A stretch of 64,000 bases of DNA from an uncultured Chlorobiaceae bacterium (GCA_903820085.1 CAIJGA010000025.1:1-64000), one strand, 5' to 3'. Counted from the stretch's first letter, positions 27,569 to 37,310 are shown. Notes: generated by a model from the letters alone, not told the origin. A program made the numbers and translations.

Positions 27569-28501
27569 TCATGATGCCCGACGGGCGTCCGGCTGCAGAC
27601 CGTCAAAGCGAACCGTAAGAATACTGAGTGGCCATGAAGAGGTAACGGTGTGATCTCGTTTGCCCGTTGCGATCTCCGCAATGATATCAAGTTCCAGTTC
27701 GCTGTAGAATTTTCGGGCAGAGGTCAATCCGTCGAAAGCAAACGAAGCGATACCCTGCAGGCTTGCCATCAGCGGAACACCGCCTGCAAGCAGGACGCTC
27801 CGATATCCATCAATGCCAACGAATGCAGTTTTGGTATATTTTGCTGACTGGGCAATCATAACGGCAAGCTGGCCGGGAGTAAAATGGTGGAGGCTCTGTG
27901 AGAGCACCATAAGATCAAATGATCCTGCTGAAAACTCCGAAAGATCAAATGCATTGAGCAATCGAAAGTTGAGCGGGAGCGCTTTTTCTGCCGCCTGACG
28001 ATTGCCCTCCTCAATAAATATCGGAATGATATCTGAACCCGTTACAAAAAGCGGCAGATTTTTTCGTTGCGCCTCTTCAGCCAGTGCCAGTGCCAGCCCT
28101 CCTGATCCGCTTGCCAGTTCCAAAACTTTCACCTCCTCCTTTCCTCCTTTTGCTACCCCGTCAAGCAGCGATAACAGCATGTCAACATATCGGGGGTAAA
28201 GACGCAACATCTGGTTCTGCCGGTCAAGCGCCTTCACCAGTTCCAGCTTTTCGATTTCGGATAGTTTCCTGTCATCCATATGTTCACTCTCGGAGGTACG
28301 CATGAGCCTGTCGAGCAATTCCGGCAAAAAAAAACCTCCACCCAACTCTTTTGACACCTTGAATCTCTCGTCAATAAAGCGCGACACAAACGTATCAGTT
28401 TTGCTTTCAAGCTCCTCCATACTCTGCCAGTCGAGCGGAAAGTCCCCTGTTGAGCGAAGGTTTTCAAGAGCCTTGACACCGGCTTTTTTCAATTGCAGCA
28501 T
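27569..28501 (-). CDS. Class I SAM-dependent methyltransferase
   Basis: The 310-residue protein carries motif I VLELASGSGGLALALAEEA (about 124 to 142), an acidic post-I residue in VTGSDI and a motif LMVLSQSLHHFTPGQ typical of small-molecule or lipid methyltransferases. A helical N-terminal region of about 100 residues precedes it. The substrate is unknown; in this setting quinone, bacteriochlorophyll or lipid substrates are possible (speculation). It converges with sucC. Confidence 0.8.
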   Translation of the reverse strand: MLQLKKAGVKALENLRSTGDFPLDWQSMEELESKTDTFVSRFIDERFKVSKELGGGFFLPELLDRLMRTSESEHMDDRKLSEIEKLELVKALDRQNQMLRLYPRYVDMLLSLLDGVAKGGKEEVKVLELASGSGGLALALAEEAQRKNLPLFVTGSDIIPIFIEEGNRQAAEKALPLNFRLLNAFDLSEFSAGSFDLMVLSQSLHHFTPGQLAVMIAQSAKYTKTAFVGIDGYRSVLLAGGVPLMASLQGIASFAFDGLTSARKFYSELELDIIAEIATGKRDHTVTSSWPLSILTVRFDGLQPDARRAS

Positions 28502-28659
28502 GAGGATAAAATCGGAAATAGGTTGTCACAAGAGATGCATCATCAATTTACACTATTCATCAGGTTTTGGCTCAGTTTCTCATTTTTTTCCTAACATTTC
28601 TTCTCATCTTCTTCACCATTCAGAAAAAAGCGGCACCTGTCGCAAACAAGCATTTCCTG

Positions 28660-28764
28660 CTTAAGGGAGGGGACCGCATCACCTCAGTCATCACGAACGG
28701 CACTGTTGATAACCTTGACCTGAAAATGGGGATGAATGCCTATGCCATCATCAAATCAAGCTGA
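28660..28764 (+). pseudogene. Remnant of a Mop/TOBE molybdate-binding domain
   Basis: The 32 codons before the TGA at 28,762 to 28,764 read GGDRITSVITNGTVDNLDLKMG then MNAYAIIKSS (in one frame), close to the C-terminal half of a molybdopterin-binding (Mop) domain. Upstream, the same frame is a Phe/Leu/Ile-rich stretch beginning with TTG at 28,567 that does not look like the missing half, so this is either a degraded mop gene or a small membrane-anchored protein. The first seems likelier. Confidence 0.45.
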
Positions 28765-29001
28765 GCACTTTTTTTGCTGATCAAGCAATAGGCTCAAAAC
28801 TTATTATTTGGAAAATTCCGGAAAAATGGTTAACAATCGTTAACAGAAAATCAACAAGAGGCAAATTATGAGATCACTGGCTTTAACCATCTTTTCAATG
28901 TGTTGCTGCTGTTGCCCATGGCAGCACTGTTCTGGCACAAGGATATCGGAAAAGAGATTGTAAATCGCTCTCATGGTTTCATGAAGTACAAATAGTCTTG
29001 C
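28765..29001 (+). other. Short transcribed-looking region, no certain gene
   Basis: A 31-residue frame starts with ATG at 28,868 behind CAAGAGGCAAATT. A different frame overlapping it encodes FNHLFNVLLLLPMAALFWHK and ends at the TAG at 28,993 to 28,995, but has no start codon. A single frameshift would join the two into a small membrane protein. A strong terminator follows at once, so something is transcribed here: a frameshifted small gene or a small RNA. Confidence 0.3.
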
Positions 29002-29038
29002 AAGCCGGTTCTGAATGTCAGAACCGGCTTTTTTATTT
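29002..29038 (+). terminator. Strong rho-independent terminator
   Basis: AAGCCGGTTCTGA and TCAGAACCGGCTT form a perfect 13-base stem with a three-base loop, followed by TTTTATTT. It closes the short region upstream, before the DUF4395 gene. Confidence 0.92.
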
Positions 29039-29061
29039 AAACCAAAAGAGAACATCGCATC

Positions 29062-29520
29062 ATGACGTCAACAACATCATCTTCGCCCATTTGCCTCGGC
29101 ATACCCTTGCCGGTTGTCACCCTCAACCGGGTTGTGCTGCTCACGGGCATCATCGCTGCCATTGTGCTCCAGCAGCCGCTGGTAACCACCGTGCTGTTTT
29201 TCATCATTCTTTCAGCAGTCGTATTTGGCAAAAAAGGGAGTCTCATTTTCATTATCGGATCACGCCTGTTTGAAAAACAAAACCTGAATGCGGCTACTGA
29301 AGACCCGAAACTCATGAGATTCAATAACTCCATTGCGGCATTTCTGCTCGGTGGAGCACAGCTTGCTTTCCTGCTCGGCGCACCTATTGCCGGATGGATT
29401 CTTTCAGGTTTTGTAGCCATTGCAGCCGCAATAGCCCTTTCAGGATTTTGCTTCGGCTGCTTCCTCTATTACCAGTTTAACCTGCAGCGCTTCAAGTTTT
29501 TCGGCCAGTCGCAAAAATAA
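29062..29520 (+). CDS. DUF4395 family membrane protein
   Basis: The 152-residue protein has four hydrophobic segments (about 21 to 38, 42 to 62, 90 to 107 and 112 to 138) and ends with GFCFGCFLYYQFN, the two-cysteine motif that marks DUF4395. The family occurs beside thiosulfate sulfurtransferase or thioredoxin-like genes and is often linked to sulfur metabolism, fitting the sulfur gene cluster that follows; the role itself is unknown. Confidence 0.8.
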   Translation: MTSTTSSSPICLGIPLPVVTLNRVVLLTGIIAAIVLQQPLVTTVLFFIILSAVVFGKKGSLIFIIGSRLFEKQNLNAATEDPKLMRFNNSIAAFLLGGAQLAFLLGAPIAGWILSGFVAIAAAIALSGFCFGCFLYYQFNLQRFKFFGQSQK

Positions 29521-29616
29521 AGAGTTTTGCTGTAGCCACATACAGAAAGAGTACTTTATGGGACACCATAATTGATCAATACAAACATAACCGTTAACAT
29601 AATAAGGAGTATCCAG

Positions 29617-30948
29617 ATGAGTTCAGAAAACTACCGTTTTGAAACGCTTGCCCTTCATGCAGGCCAGCCCGTAGATGCCACACAATCGAGGGGAGTACCG
29701 GTCTACCGCACGACCTCCTATCTCTTCAAGAGCACAGAACATGCAGCTAACCTTTTTGCACTCAAAGAGCTTGGGAATATCTATACCCGCCTGATGAACC
29801 CGACGACCGACACACTCGAACAGCGGGTGACACAGCTTGAAGGAGGCGCAGCATCGGTAGCCGTTGCATCAGGCACTGCTGCAATTTTCAATACCATCAT
29901 TACCCTGGCCGAAGGGGGAGATGAAATCGTTGCTGCAAACAACCTGTATGGCGGGACCTACACCCAGTTTGATGCCATTCTTCCAAAATTCGGCATTACC
30001 GTCAAATTCGTTGATCCTAAAGATCCGGCCAATTTTGAGCGTGCAATCACCCCGAAAACAAGGGCGATCTTTATTGAATCCATCGGCAATCCGGTGCTTG
30101 ACTACACCGACGTAAAGGCCATTGCCGAAGTTGCCCACCGCAACGGTCTTCCGCTCATTGTTGATGCAACCTTCACGACTCCCTATCTGCTCAAAACCAT
30201 TGAACTGGGTGCAGACATCGTCATCAACTCCCTCACAAAATGGCTTGGAGGTCATGGTTCCGCTATCGGCGGCATCATTACCGATGCGGGGCGTTTCAAC
30301 TGGAAAGCCGGTCGTCATCCGCTCTTTACCGAGCCTGACCAGAACTATCACGGTCTTCGCTGGGCAATTGACCTGCCGGAACCTCTTGCACCAATTGCAT
30401 TCGCCCTCCGGTTCCGTACCGTTCCACTCAGAAACCTCGGAGCCTGCATTTCACCAGACAACTCATGGATACTGCTGCAAGGCATTGAAACCCTGCCCGT
30501 CCGGATGGCCCGTCATTCAGAAAATGCGCTCAAAATCGCCCAGCATCTTGCCCAGCATCCTGAGGTGGCATGGGTCCGTTATCCCGGCTTGAAAAACGAC
30601 CCATCCTACCCTGCAGCTTCAAGAGATTTGAAAAACGGGTTTGGCGGCATGGTGGTCTTTGGTGTGAAAGGCGGATATGCGGCAGCTGTAAAAATTATCG
30701 ATACCATCAAGCTCTTTTCGCACCTTGCCAATGTCGGCGATGCCAAAAGCCTGATCCTCCACCCGGCAAGCACATCGCACAGCCAGTTGACCGAAGAGCA
30801 GCAGTTGCAGAGCGGACTTTCGCCGGATCTGATTCGTCTTTCCATCGGTCTTGAACATCCTGATGACCTGATCGAGGCTCTCAATGAGGTGCTTCAGACA
30901 GAGGAGACCCATAAAACAGGCTGGTTGTCCAAACTGATTAAGAAGTAA
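29617..30948 (+). CDS. metY: O-acetylhomoserine aminocarboxypropyltransferase (sulfhydrylase)
   Basis: The 443-residue PLP enzyme makes homocysteine from O-acetylhomoserine and sulfide. It begins YRFETLALHAGQ, has the PLP-lysine motif NSLTKWLGGHG and the long internal segment typical of MetY as against the shorter MetB/MetC. AAGGAGT lies seven bases before the ATG at 29,617, so the open frame further upstream is ignored. It opens the sulfur amino acid cluster. In a sulfide-oxidising host direct sulfhydrylation is a sensible route to methionine. Confidence 0.95.
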   Translation: MSSENYRFETLALHAGQPVDATQSRGVPVYRTTSYLFKSTEHAANLFALKELGNIYTRLMNPTTDTLEQRVTQLEGGAASVAVASGTAAIFNTIITLAEGGDEIVAANNLYGGTYTQFDAILPKFGITVKFVDPKDPANFERAITPKTRAIFIESIGNPVLDYTDVKAIAEVAHRNGLPLIVDATFTTPYLLKTIELGADIVINSLTKWLGGHGSAIGGIITDAGRFNWKAGRHPLFTEPDQNYHGLRWAIDLPEPLAPIAFALRFRTVPLRNLGACISPDNSWILLQGIETLPVRMARHSENALKIAQHLAQHPEVAWVRYPGLKNDPSYPAASRDLKNGFGGMVVFGVKGGYAAAVKIIDTIKLFSHLANVGDAKSLILHPASTSHSQLTEEQQLQSGLSPDLIRLSIGLEHPDDLIEALNEVLQTEETHKTGWLSKLIKK

Positions 30949-30980
30949 GTTCTTTTCCATTTTTTTTCACAACTAAAACC

Positions 30981-31247
30981 ATGGTAAACAGGCATCTCAC
31001 CGTAAAGAGACCGGAAGGCCTTCATTTCAGGGCTCTTTCTAAAATCCTCAGGATTGCGCGGCAGCAGCAGTGCTCCGTTGTTTTTCAGAAGAGCAACGGC
31101 GAAAAAGCCAATGCGAACTCTTTTCTTGAGATGCTTGCCCTGTGTTCCATTGCCGGCACAACACTTCAGGTGACCGTTGATGGCCAAAACGAAAACAAGA
31201 CACTGACGATGATTGAAGATGTTTTTGAAAACGGAGCAGGTATTTAA
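30981..31247 (+). CDS. HPr-family phosphocarrier-like protein
   Basis: The 88-residue protein has the HPr fold pattern with His15 in EGLHFRA, matching the phosphorylated GLHARPA site except that the proline is lost, and a serine (Ser47) near the regulatory Ser46 position. HPr carries phosphate between enzyme I and sugar permeases or regulators. No enzyme I or permease is in view. Its stop overlaps the response regulator start (TAATG), so the two proteins probably act together in signalling rather than sugar uptake. Confidence 0.85.
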   Translation: MVNRHLTVKRPEGLHFRALSKILRIARQQQCSVVFQKSNGEKANANSFLEMLALCSIAGTTLQVTVDGQNENKTLTMIEDVFENGAGI

Positions 31248-31900
31248 TGACTAACACCAAACGGCAAATCTCTGTTGTGCTCGCCGATACACAGTTTTTA
31301 ACAAACGAGGCACTGCGCGCCATGTTGGCACCCCTCTACAGGGCTTTCTATACGGTATCGACCAAAGCCGGCTTGCAGCAGTATCTGCAGAAAGAGAGTA
31401 TTTCACTCATTATTACCGATTATATCCTGTTCGATTTCGATTCAATCAGTGAACTCGGAGATTTGAGAAAAAGTCATCCAGAAACAGGTCTCGTGGTCTT
31501 GACAAACTCAATAACTCACTTGAAAATAAAGGAGTTAAATGATATCGGCATCAGGAATATTGTTCTGAAAACCGATGATCAGGAAGAGATATTTCACGCC
31601 ATTGACGCAGCGCTGAAAGGGAAGAAATATTATTCGGGCGATGTGCTCGACATTCTCCTGAAAAAAGACGGACCTCTTGAAGACGCGACGATTCTGACCA
31701 CTTCAGAGATCGAAATTGTCCGCCTGATAGCAGGCGGCCTGTCAACAAAAGAGATCGCTGTAAAAAAACATATCAGTTTCCATACGGTAATGACGCACCG
31801 GAAAAATATTTTCCGTAAACTCGGCGTTTCGAGCAGCCCTGAACTGCTCATGTATGCCATAAAAGCCGGGTTGATTGACAATATTGAGTACCATATCTGA
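31247..31900 (+). CDS. LuxR/NarL-type response regulator
   Basis: The 217-residue protein has a receiver domain (8 to 125) with phospho-acceptor Asp58 in LIITDYIL, a Thr in VVLTNS and the conserved Lys in IVLKTD, but only one of the usual two acidic residues near the N-terminus (VVLADTQ). The LuxR-type HTH lies at about 150 to 205 (LTTSEIEIVRLIAGGLSTKEIA). No sensor kinase is adjacent; the translational overlap with the HPr-like gene points to an unusual input. A palindrome lies directly after its stop, upstream of cysK, and may be its binding site. Confidence 0.9.
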   Translation: MTNTKRQISVVLADTQFLTNEALRAMLAPLYRAFYTVSTKAGLQQYLQKESISLIITDYILFDFDSISELGDLRKSHPETGLVVLTNSITHLKIKELNDIGIRNIVLKTDDQEEIFHAIDAALKGKKYYSGDVLDILLKKDGPLEDATILTTSEIEIVRLIAGGLSTKEIAVKKHISFHTVMTHRKNIFRKLGVSSSPELLMYAIKAGLIDNIEYHI

Positions 31901-31919
31901 GTCTACCATATTTATGGTA
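31889..31919. promoter_or_regulatory. Operator-like palindrome before cysK
   Basis: TACCATATTTATGGTA (31,904 to 31,919) is a perfect 7-2-7 inverted repeat, and a third TACCATAT half lies at 31,889 to 31,896 within the end of the regulator gene. The 7-2-7 spacing is that of NarL-type sites. TATGGTATAAAAG next to it could hold the -10 of the cysK promoter. Confidence 0.5.
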
Positions 31920-32006
31920 TAAAAGATGCCCCTTTACAGGGATTTACATTTATGCGCTTATTCATGATATTTGAGCTCTTTTCAAACGCTAAAACAGATA
32001 ACAGCT

Positions 32007-32960
32007 ATGGGACGCATCGCAAAAAAACTGACCGATCTTATCGGCAATACCCCTCTTCTTGAACTTGGAAATTTTAATCGTGAACATGGTGCACTGGCAA
32101 CAATAATTGCTAAACTTGAGTACTTTAACCCCGGCGGCAGTGTCAAGGACCGTATCGGCTATTCAATGATCGAAGATGCTGAAAAACAGGGATTGCTCAA
32201 TAAAGAGAGCATTATTATAGAACCGACAAGCGGAAATACCGGTATTGCTCTGGCGTTTATTGCTGCAGCAAAGGGATACCGCCTGATACTGACCATGCCT
32301 GAAACCATGAGTATCGAGCGCAGGAACCTGCTCAAGGCGCTTGGAGCCGAACTGGTTCTGACACCAGGCCCTGAAGGGATGAGCGGAGCAATCAGAAAGG
32401 CTGAGGCCCTTAACGCGGAATACCCGAATTCATTTGTTCCGCAGCAGTTCAAAAACCCGGCAAATCCGGAAATCCACCGCAAGACAACCGCCGAGGAGAT
32501 CTGGAACGATACCGATGGCAATATTGATATTTTTGTCAGCGGCGTTGGAACGGGCGGAACGATTACCGGTGTTGGAGAGGTACTCAAACAAAGGAACCCG
32601 AGCGTGAAAATTGTTGCCGTTGAGCCATTCGATTCGCAGGTTATTGCAGGAGGCAAACCCGGTCCGCATAAAATACAGGGAATCGGTGCAGGCTTTATAC
32701 CCGACATCCTGAACACCGGCGTTATCGATGAAATTATCCCGGTAACAAACGAAGATGCCCTTCGTACTGGTCGCAGATTGGCCAAAACTGAGGGACTTAT
32801 TGTCGGCATCTCTTCAGGTGCGGCAGTTTACGCGGCACTGCAGCTTGCCCTTCGTGATGAGAACAAGGGGAAACGCATTGTCGTTATTCTGCCGGATACC
32901 GGAGAGCGCTACCTCTCGACGCTTCTTTATCAGTCAGAAGATGAGCCGGTCAAGATCTGA
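32007..32960 (+). CDS. cysK: Cysteine synthase A (O-acetylserine sulfhydrylase)
   Basis: The 317-residue PLP enzyme forms cysteine from O-acetylserine and sulfide. It begins with [15 protein letters not shown], has the PLP-lysine motif NPGGSVKDR, the substrate loop [11 protein letters not shown] and the phosphate-binding [10 protein letters not shown]. The ATG at 32,007 is chosen because homology begins there. cysE follows 58 bases later, so substrate and enzyme genes are paired. Confidence 0.96.
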   Translation: MGRIAKKLTDLIGNTPLLELGNFNREHGALATIIAKLEYFNPGGSVKDRIGYSMIEDAEKQGLLNKESIIIEPTSGNTGIALAFIAAAKGYRLILTMPETMSIERRNLLKALGAELVLTPGPEGMSGAIRKAEALNAEYPNSFVPQQFKNPANPEIHRKTTAEEIWNDTDGNIDIFVSGVGTGGTITGVGEVLKQRNPSVKIVAVEPFDSQVIAGGKPGPHKIQGIGAGFIPDILNTGVIDEIIPVTNEDALRTGRRLAKTEGLIVGISSGAAVYAALQLALRDENKGKRIVVILPDTGERYLSTLLYQSEDEPVKI

Positions 32961-33018
32961 ATCGGCAGACATAATTTTGTAAAACCGGAGAACCATCCGA
33001 AAGAGGAGATTTTTTATC

Positions 33019-33930
33019 ATGGAAACGAAAAGTGGAAGTATCATTGATGAGGCTATCGAGCTGTTATCCGGCCCCGGTGATGCTGAATGTGAATCTTTGG
33101 GTCATCATGAGCAGTTGTTGCCATCGACTGAAAAACTCAAAGAGGCCGTTGAACTTATTCGTTCAATCATCTTTCCAGGGTATTTCGGCGGGCCTGTCTT
33201 GCGGCAGCGTTCGCTCCACCACTTTCTTGGCGTACGCATAGAAAAGCTCTATGGATTGCTGGCTGAACAGATTCTCAGTGTCCATCATTTCGATACTGAA
33301 AATAACGGATCGACCAACGCAACAGAAGATGCTGCCGAAACCGCACGGCAGTTCATAGGACTTCTGCCCGACATAAGGAAAAAGTTGTGCACCGACGTCA
33401 AAGCCATATACGACGGCGACCCGGCAGCAAAAAACTATGGGGAGATCATCTTTTGCTACCCTTCCATCCGGGCCATGATCAATTACCGGGCGGCACATGC
33501 CCTCTTGTCGCTTGGTGTGCCCCTGATCCCGAGAATCATTGCTGAAATGGCTCATTCGGAAACCGGTATCGACATTCACCCTGGAGCACATATCGGTGAC
33601 CATTTCTGCATTGATCATGGTACGGGCGTTGTCATCGGAGAAACCTGCATTATCGGCAACCATGTAAGGCTTTACCAAGGCGTAACGCTTGGTGCGAAAA
33701 AATTTGCCCTTGATGATGATGGAAATCCGGTCAAAAACCTGCCTCGCCATCCAATTATTGAGGACAACGTCGTCATCTACTCGAATGCCAACATCCTCGG
33801 AAGAATAACCATCGGCAAAAACTCGGTGATTGGCGGCAACGTCTGGCAGACCGTCAGCGTACCGCCAAACTCAAGAGTGCTGCAGCAGAAAGCCGTTGAA
33901 AGCAGCTTTACTGACGGGCTCGGGATTTGA
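33019..33930 (+). CDS. cysE: Serine O-acetyltransferase, EpsC-type
   Basis: The 303-residue enzyme acetylates serine for cysteine synthesis. The C-terminal left-handed beta-helix has the hexapeptide repeats and the catalytic HPGAHIGDHFCIDHGTG motif. The long N-terminal helical region of about 140 residues is of the EpsC/long type. The final residues (DGLGI) end with isoleucine, as needed for docking into the cysteine synthase active site in the cysteine synthase complex. It lies between cysK and the transsulfuration gene. Confidence 0.94.
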   Translation: METKSGSIIDEAIELLSGPGDAECESLGHHEQLLPSTEKLKEAVELIRSIIFPGYFGGPVLRQRSLHHFLGVRIEKLYGLLAEQILSVHHFDTENNGSTNATEDAAETARQFIGLLPDIRKKLCTDVKAIYDGDPAAKNYGEIIFCYPSIRAMINYRAAHALLSLGVPLIPRIIAEMAHSETGIDIHPGAHIGDHFCIDHGTGVVIGETCIIGNHVRLYQGVTLGAKKFALDDDGNPVKNLPRHPIIEDNVVIYSNANILGRITIGKNSVIGGNVWQTVSVPPNSRVLQQKAVESSFTDGLGI

Positions 33931-33951
33931 AAATGAAGTTAAAAACAGATC

Positions 33952-35097
33952 ATGCAGTTTGAAACCCTTGCCATTCATGACGGACAGGCTCCTGATCCCT
34001 TTACAGGATCAGTAACCGTTCCTGTTTATCAGGCATCTACCTTTGAGCGGGAAAGTCTGGAACATCACGGTGAATTCTTCTATTCACGAATAGGCAATCC
34101 GACAAGAAAAGCGCTTGAATCAACCATTGCCCTGCTTGAAAACGGCCGCCATGGTCTCGCCTTCGCCTCTGGAGTGGCAGCCACCATGGCTGCGCTGCAG
34201 GTTGTAAAACCGGGAGAGCATATCGTTGCGAGTAACGATATCTACGGAGGGAGCTACCGCATTTTTGAGCAACTCCTCCGACCGTGGGGCGTGAGCACCA
34301 CCTATTCGGCAAGTGAAGCTACCGAGAGCTATGAGGCATGCATTACACCGAAAACCAGGCTGATCTGGATTGAAACTCCGAGTAATCCGCTCCTCCAGCT
34401 CTCCGATATCAGGGCACTTGCCGCGCTGGCAAAAAAGCGAGGTATTCTCTTGGCCGTAGACAACACTTTTTTAAGTCCCTACTTCCAGCGTCCGCTGGAA
34501 CTCGGAGCCGATATTGTTGTCCACAGCACGACCAAATATCTCGGTGGCCACAGTGACGTGATTGGCGGAGCCGTTGTCACCTCGGATGCAGCACTGCACA
34601 CCACCATCAAAAACTACCAGGCAGCAGCAGGGGCCATACCGGCACCTTGGGACTGCTGGCTTATTATGCGCGGACTGAAAACGCTGAAAATCCGTATGAA
34701 GGAGCACGAAGCCAACGCCCTGCACCTCGCAGCACTCCTCGAACAGCATCCGGCAGTGGAAAGGGTTTTTTATCCTGGTCTTACCTCCCACCCGCAGCAT
34801 GAACTGGCGAAACAGCAGATGAGCGGTTTTGGTGGAATGGTGACCTTTGCCTTGAAAGGGGGGCTTCCGGCTGTTGAGGAACTGGTGGCAAGAATCAAAC
34901 TGTTTGTTCTAGCCGACAGCCTTGGCGGCGTCGAGTCGCTGATTGCATCGCCGGCCAAAATGACACTCGGAGCACTCTCAAAGGAGGAGCGGCAACGAAG
35001 AAAGTGTACCGATAACCTTGTGCGTCTCTCCGTGGGTCTCGAAAATGCAGAGGATCTTGAAGCTGACCTTTTGAACGCCCTTGCAGGCATCAGTTGA
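33952..35097 (+). CDS. Cystathionine gamma-synthase/lyase family enzyme
   Basis: The 381-residue PLP enzyme begins MQFETLAIHDGQ and has the PLP-lysine motif STTKYLGGHSD and the C-terminal RLSVGLENAEDL. This size is shared by cystathionine gamma-synthase (MetB), beta-lyase and gamma-lyase, which cannot be separated safely by eye. It begins 21 bases after cysE. With metY and cysK it would let the cell move sulfur between cysteine and homocysteine. Confidence 0.88.
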   Translation: MQFETLAIHDGQAPDPFTGSVTVPVYQASTFERESLEHHGEFFYSRIGNPTRKALESTIALLENGRHGLAFASGVAATMAALQVVKPGEHIVASNDIYGGSYRIFEQLLRPWGVSTTYSASEATESYEACITPKTRLIWIETPSNPLLQLSDIRALAALAKKRGILLAVDNTFLSPYFQRPLELGADIVVHSTTKYLGGHSDVIGGAVVTSDAALHTTIKNYQAAAGAIPAPWDCWLIMRGLKTLKIRMKEHEANALHLAALLEQHPAVERVFYPGLTSHPQHELAKQQMSGFGGMVTFALKGGLPAVEELVARIKLFVLADSLGGVESLIASPAKMTLGALSKEERQRRKCTDNLVRLSVGLENAEDLEADLLNALAGIS

Positions 35098-35198
35098 TGA
35101 CTGACACATGCCTCTCAAAAGTTTTGGAGTATTATCAGCTTCCCCAAAAAAAGAGGTTTGGTCAATTTACCCCTGGGGATTAAAGAAAGAGGAAAGAA

Positions 35199-35411
35199 AT
35201 GTCACAAATGATTACTATTGGGCTGAACGGACAACAACAGCTACTCCCGACCGGCTCTGCCGTCAGTGATCTGCTTTCGATCATCGGTTCCGACGGAAAA
35301 AGTGTGGCAGTAGTGGTCAATGAGCAGATTATCCGCCCCGAAAAACGCCCGGCACACCTCTTGCAAGAGGGTGATCAGGTTGAACTTCTTATATTCGCAG
35401 GCGGAGGCTAA
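35199..35411 (+). CDS. thiS: ThiS, sulfur carrier for thiazole synthesis
   Basis: The 70-residue ubiquitin-like protein ends in the Gly-Gly needed for adenylation and thiocarboxylate formation (FAGGG, one glycine beyond the usual end). GAGGAAAG precedes the ATG. It starts the thiS-thiG-thiH-moeB/thiF run. No thiamine pyrophosphate riboswitch motif is visible in the 100-base leader. Confidence 0.92.
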   Translation: MSQMITIGLNGQQQLLPTGSAVSDLLSIIGSDGKSVAVVVNEQIIRPEKRPAHLLQEGDQVELLIFAGGG

Positions 35412-35436
35412 CCGATATCAGAAAAAGACAATACCT

Positions 35437-36216
35437 ATGGATGTTTTGCAGCTTGGCTCCTATACCTTCTCTTCCCGCCTGATTCTTGGAACAGGAAAAT
35501 TCAGTAATGCAACAATAATGCTCCAGGCCGTTCGTGCATCCGGTGCGCAACTCGTTACCGTTGCACTGCGCCGCTTCAACCGCGAACAGGCTGAGGACGA
35601 CCTTTTCGGCCCCCTTTCCGCAATCGAGGGGATTACCCTCATGCCCAATACCTCAGGTGCTTCAACTGCCGCTGAAGCTATCCGTGCAGCCCATATTGCG
35701 CGTGAGCTTTCAGGAAGTCCTTTCATCAAGGTAGAAATTCACCCGAACCCGCAGCATCTGATGCCCGACCCCATTGAAACCTATGAGGCATCACGGATTC
35801 TGGCAAAAGAGGGTTTTCTGGTCATGCCCTACATCACCGCAGACCCGGTGCTGGCCAAGCGACTTGAAGAGGTCGGATGCGTCTCCGTCATGCCGCTTGG
35901 ATCGGCTATCGGCAGCGGTCAGGGAGTTGCCACCGCCGCGATGATCGACATCATCATCCGTGAAAGCGGCATTCCGGTCATTGTTGATGCCGGACTGCGC
36001 TCCCCCTCCGAAGCCGCCCACGCCATGGAGATGGGATGCGGTGCTGTACTGGTCAACAGTGCCGTAGCGGCCGCTGGCAATCCACCGGAGATGGCCGAGG
36101 CTTTTGCCGAAGCCGTAGCGGCAGGAAGAAAAGCCTTCAAGGCCGGGCTTATGCAGAAGAGCGGCTCAGCCATAGCAACCAGTCCCCTTACCGCTTTTCT
36201 TGGAGCAAACGGATGA
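35437..36216 (+). CDS. thiG: Thiazole synthase
   Basis: The 259-residue TIM-barrel enzyme joins deoxyxylulose phosphate, dehydroglycine and sulfur from ThiS into the thiazole phosphate. It begins [19 protein letters not shown], and carries [18 protein letters not shown] and the late [21 protein letters not shown] phosphate-binding block. The ATG at 35,437 is 25 bases after thiS. Its stop overlaps the thiH start (ATGA). Confidence 0.95.
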   Translation: MDVLQLGSYTFSSRLILGTGKFSNATIMLQAVRASGAQLVTVALRRFNREQAEDDLFGPLSAIEGITLMPNTSGASTAAEAIRAAHIARELSGSPFIKVEIHPNPQHLMPDPIETYEASRILAKEGFLVMPYITADPVLAKRLEEVGCVSVMPLGSAIGSGQGVATAAMIDIIIRESGIPVIVDAGLRSPSEAAHAMEMGCGAVLVNSAVAAAGNPPEMAEAFAEAVAAGRKAFKAGLMQKSGSAIATSPLTAFLGANG

Positions 36217-37310
36217 GGCCATTACCTGACTGGCTCACGGACAATCGGGATACGGCTTCACTTGCAGCCATGCTTGCACCCGATTCCTCAAGCTCCCTCG
36301 AAGCACTTGCTGCCGAATCAAAGGCTATCACCCTGCGACGTTTCGGACGCACCATGACGCTTTATGCACCGCTCTACCTCTCGAACTACTGCTCAAGCGG
36401 CTGTGCCTACTGCGGCTTTGCCTCCGACCGGAAAACGCCGCGCCACCGTCTTGAACCCGATGATATACGCCGGGAGCTGGCCGCCATGAAAAAGCTCGGC
36501 ATCAGCGACATCCTCCTGCTCACCGGAGAACGGACAGCCGCTGCGGACTTCAACTATCTGCAACGGAGTGTCGAAATCGCTGCACAGGAGATGCAGCGGG
36601 TCTCTGTGGAGGCTTTTCCCATGAGCGTCAATGAATATCATGAACTTGCCGGCTGCGGTTGCACCGGCATTACCATCTACCAAGAGACCTATAACCGCGA
36701 GCGGTATGAAGCGCTGCACCGCTGGGGCCCGAAAAAGGATTTTATCGACCGGCTTGAAACCCCGGCACGAGCACTTGAAGGAGGCATCAAAAGCGTTGGA
36801 CTTGGTGTCCTGCTTGGCCTCTCTGATCCGGTTGAGGATGCGCTGAATCTTTACCGGCACCTGCGCCATCTCGGACGCACCTACTGGCGCGCAGGCATGT
36901 CGGTCTCCTTTCCCCGCATGAGACCCCAGACCGGCGGCTATGAGCCCCCGTTCCCGGTTGATGACCGTCTCCTGGCCCGCATGATATTTGCTTTCCGCAT
37001 CGCGCTGCCGGATACGGAGCTGGTACTCTCAACCCGCGAGAGCGCAGCTTACCGCGACGGCATGACCGGGCTTGGAATCACCAGAATGAGCATTGAAAGC
37101 CGCACCACCGTTGGGGGGTACGATGACCCGGAGAACAAGGAAAAGGGGCAGTTTGAAATTTTTGACGACCGCACCGCCAAAGAGTTCTGCCTGGCCCTGC
37201 GCAAAAAAAACATTGAACCCGTCTTTAAAAACTGGGAGCCAGCCTATAACGGCCCCTCGGACGGAAACGCCTCAACCGTTCACCCCGAAAAAGCAGAACC
37301 ATGCCACTAA
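36213..37310 (+). CDS. thiH: 2-iminoacetate synthase (tyrosine lyase)
   Basis: The 365-residue radical-SAM enzyme cleaves tyrosine to dehydroglycine for ThiG. The 4Fe-4S cysteines are Cys60, Cys64 and Cys67 in [12 protein letters not shown], the CxxxCxxC pattern. The C-terminal BATS-type region with [16 protein letters not shown] is present. Use of ThiH rather than the oxygen-requiring ThiO suits an anaerobe. It overlaps thiG upstream and the MoeB/ThiF gene downstream. Confidence 0.95.
   Translation: MRPLPDWLTDNRDTASLAAMLAPDSSSSLEALAAESKAITLRRFGRTMTLYAPLYLSNYCSSGCAYCGFASDRKTPRHRLEPDDIRRELAAMKKLGISDILLLTGERTAAADFNYLQRSVEIAAQEMQRVSVEAFPMSVNEYHELAGCGCTGITIYQETYNRERYEALHRWGPKKDFIDRLETPARALEGGIKSVGLGVLLGLSDPVEDALNLYRHLRHLGRTYWRAGMSVSFPRMRPQTGGYEPPFPVDDRLLARMIFAFRIALPDTELVLSTRESAAYRDGMTGLGITRMSIESRTTVGGYDDPENKEKGQFEIFDDRTAKEFCLALRKKNIEPVFKNWEPAYNGPSDGNASTVHPEKAEPCH

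Noticed and set aside
35098-35198. Thiamine pyrophosphate riboswitch expected before thiS
   Set aside because: The CTGAGA-type and late conserved blocks of the TPP aptamer are not present in the leader; only an ordinary ribosome site is seen.
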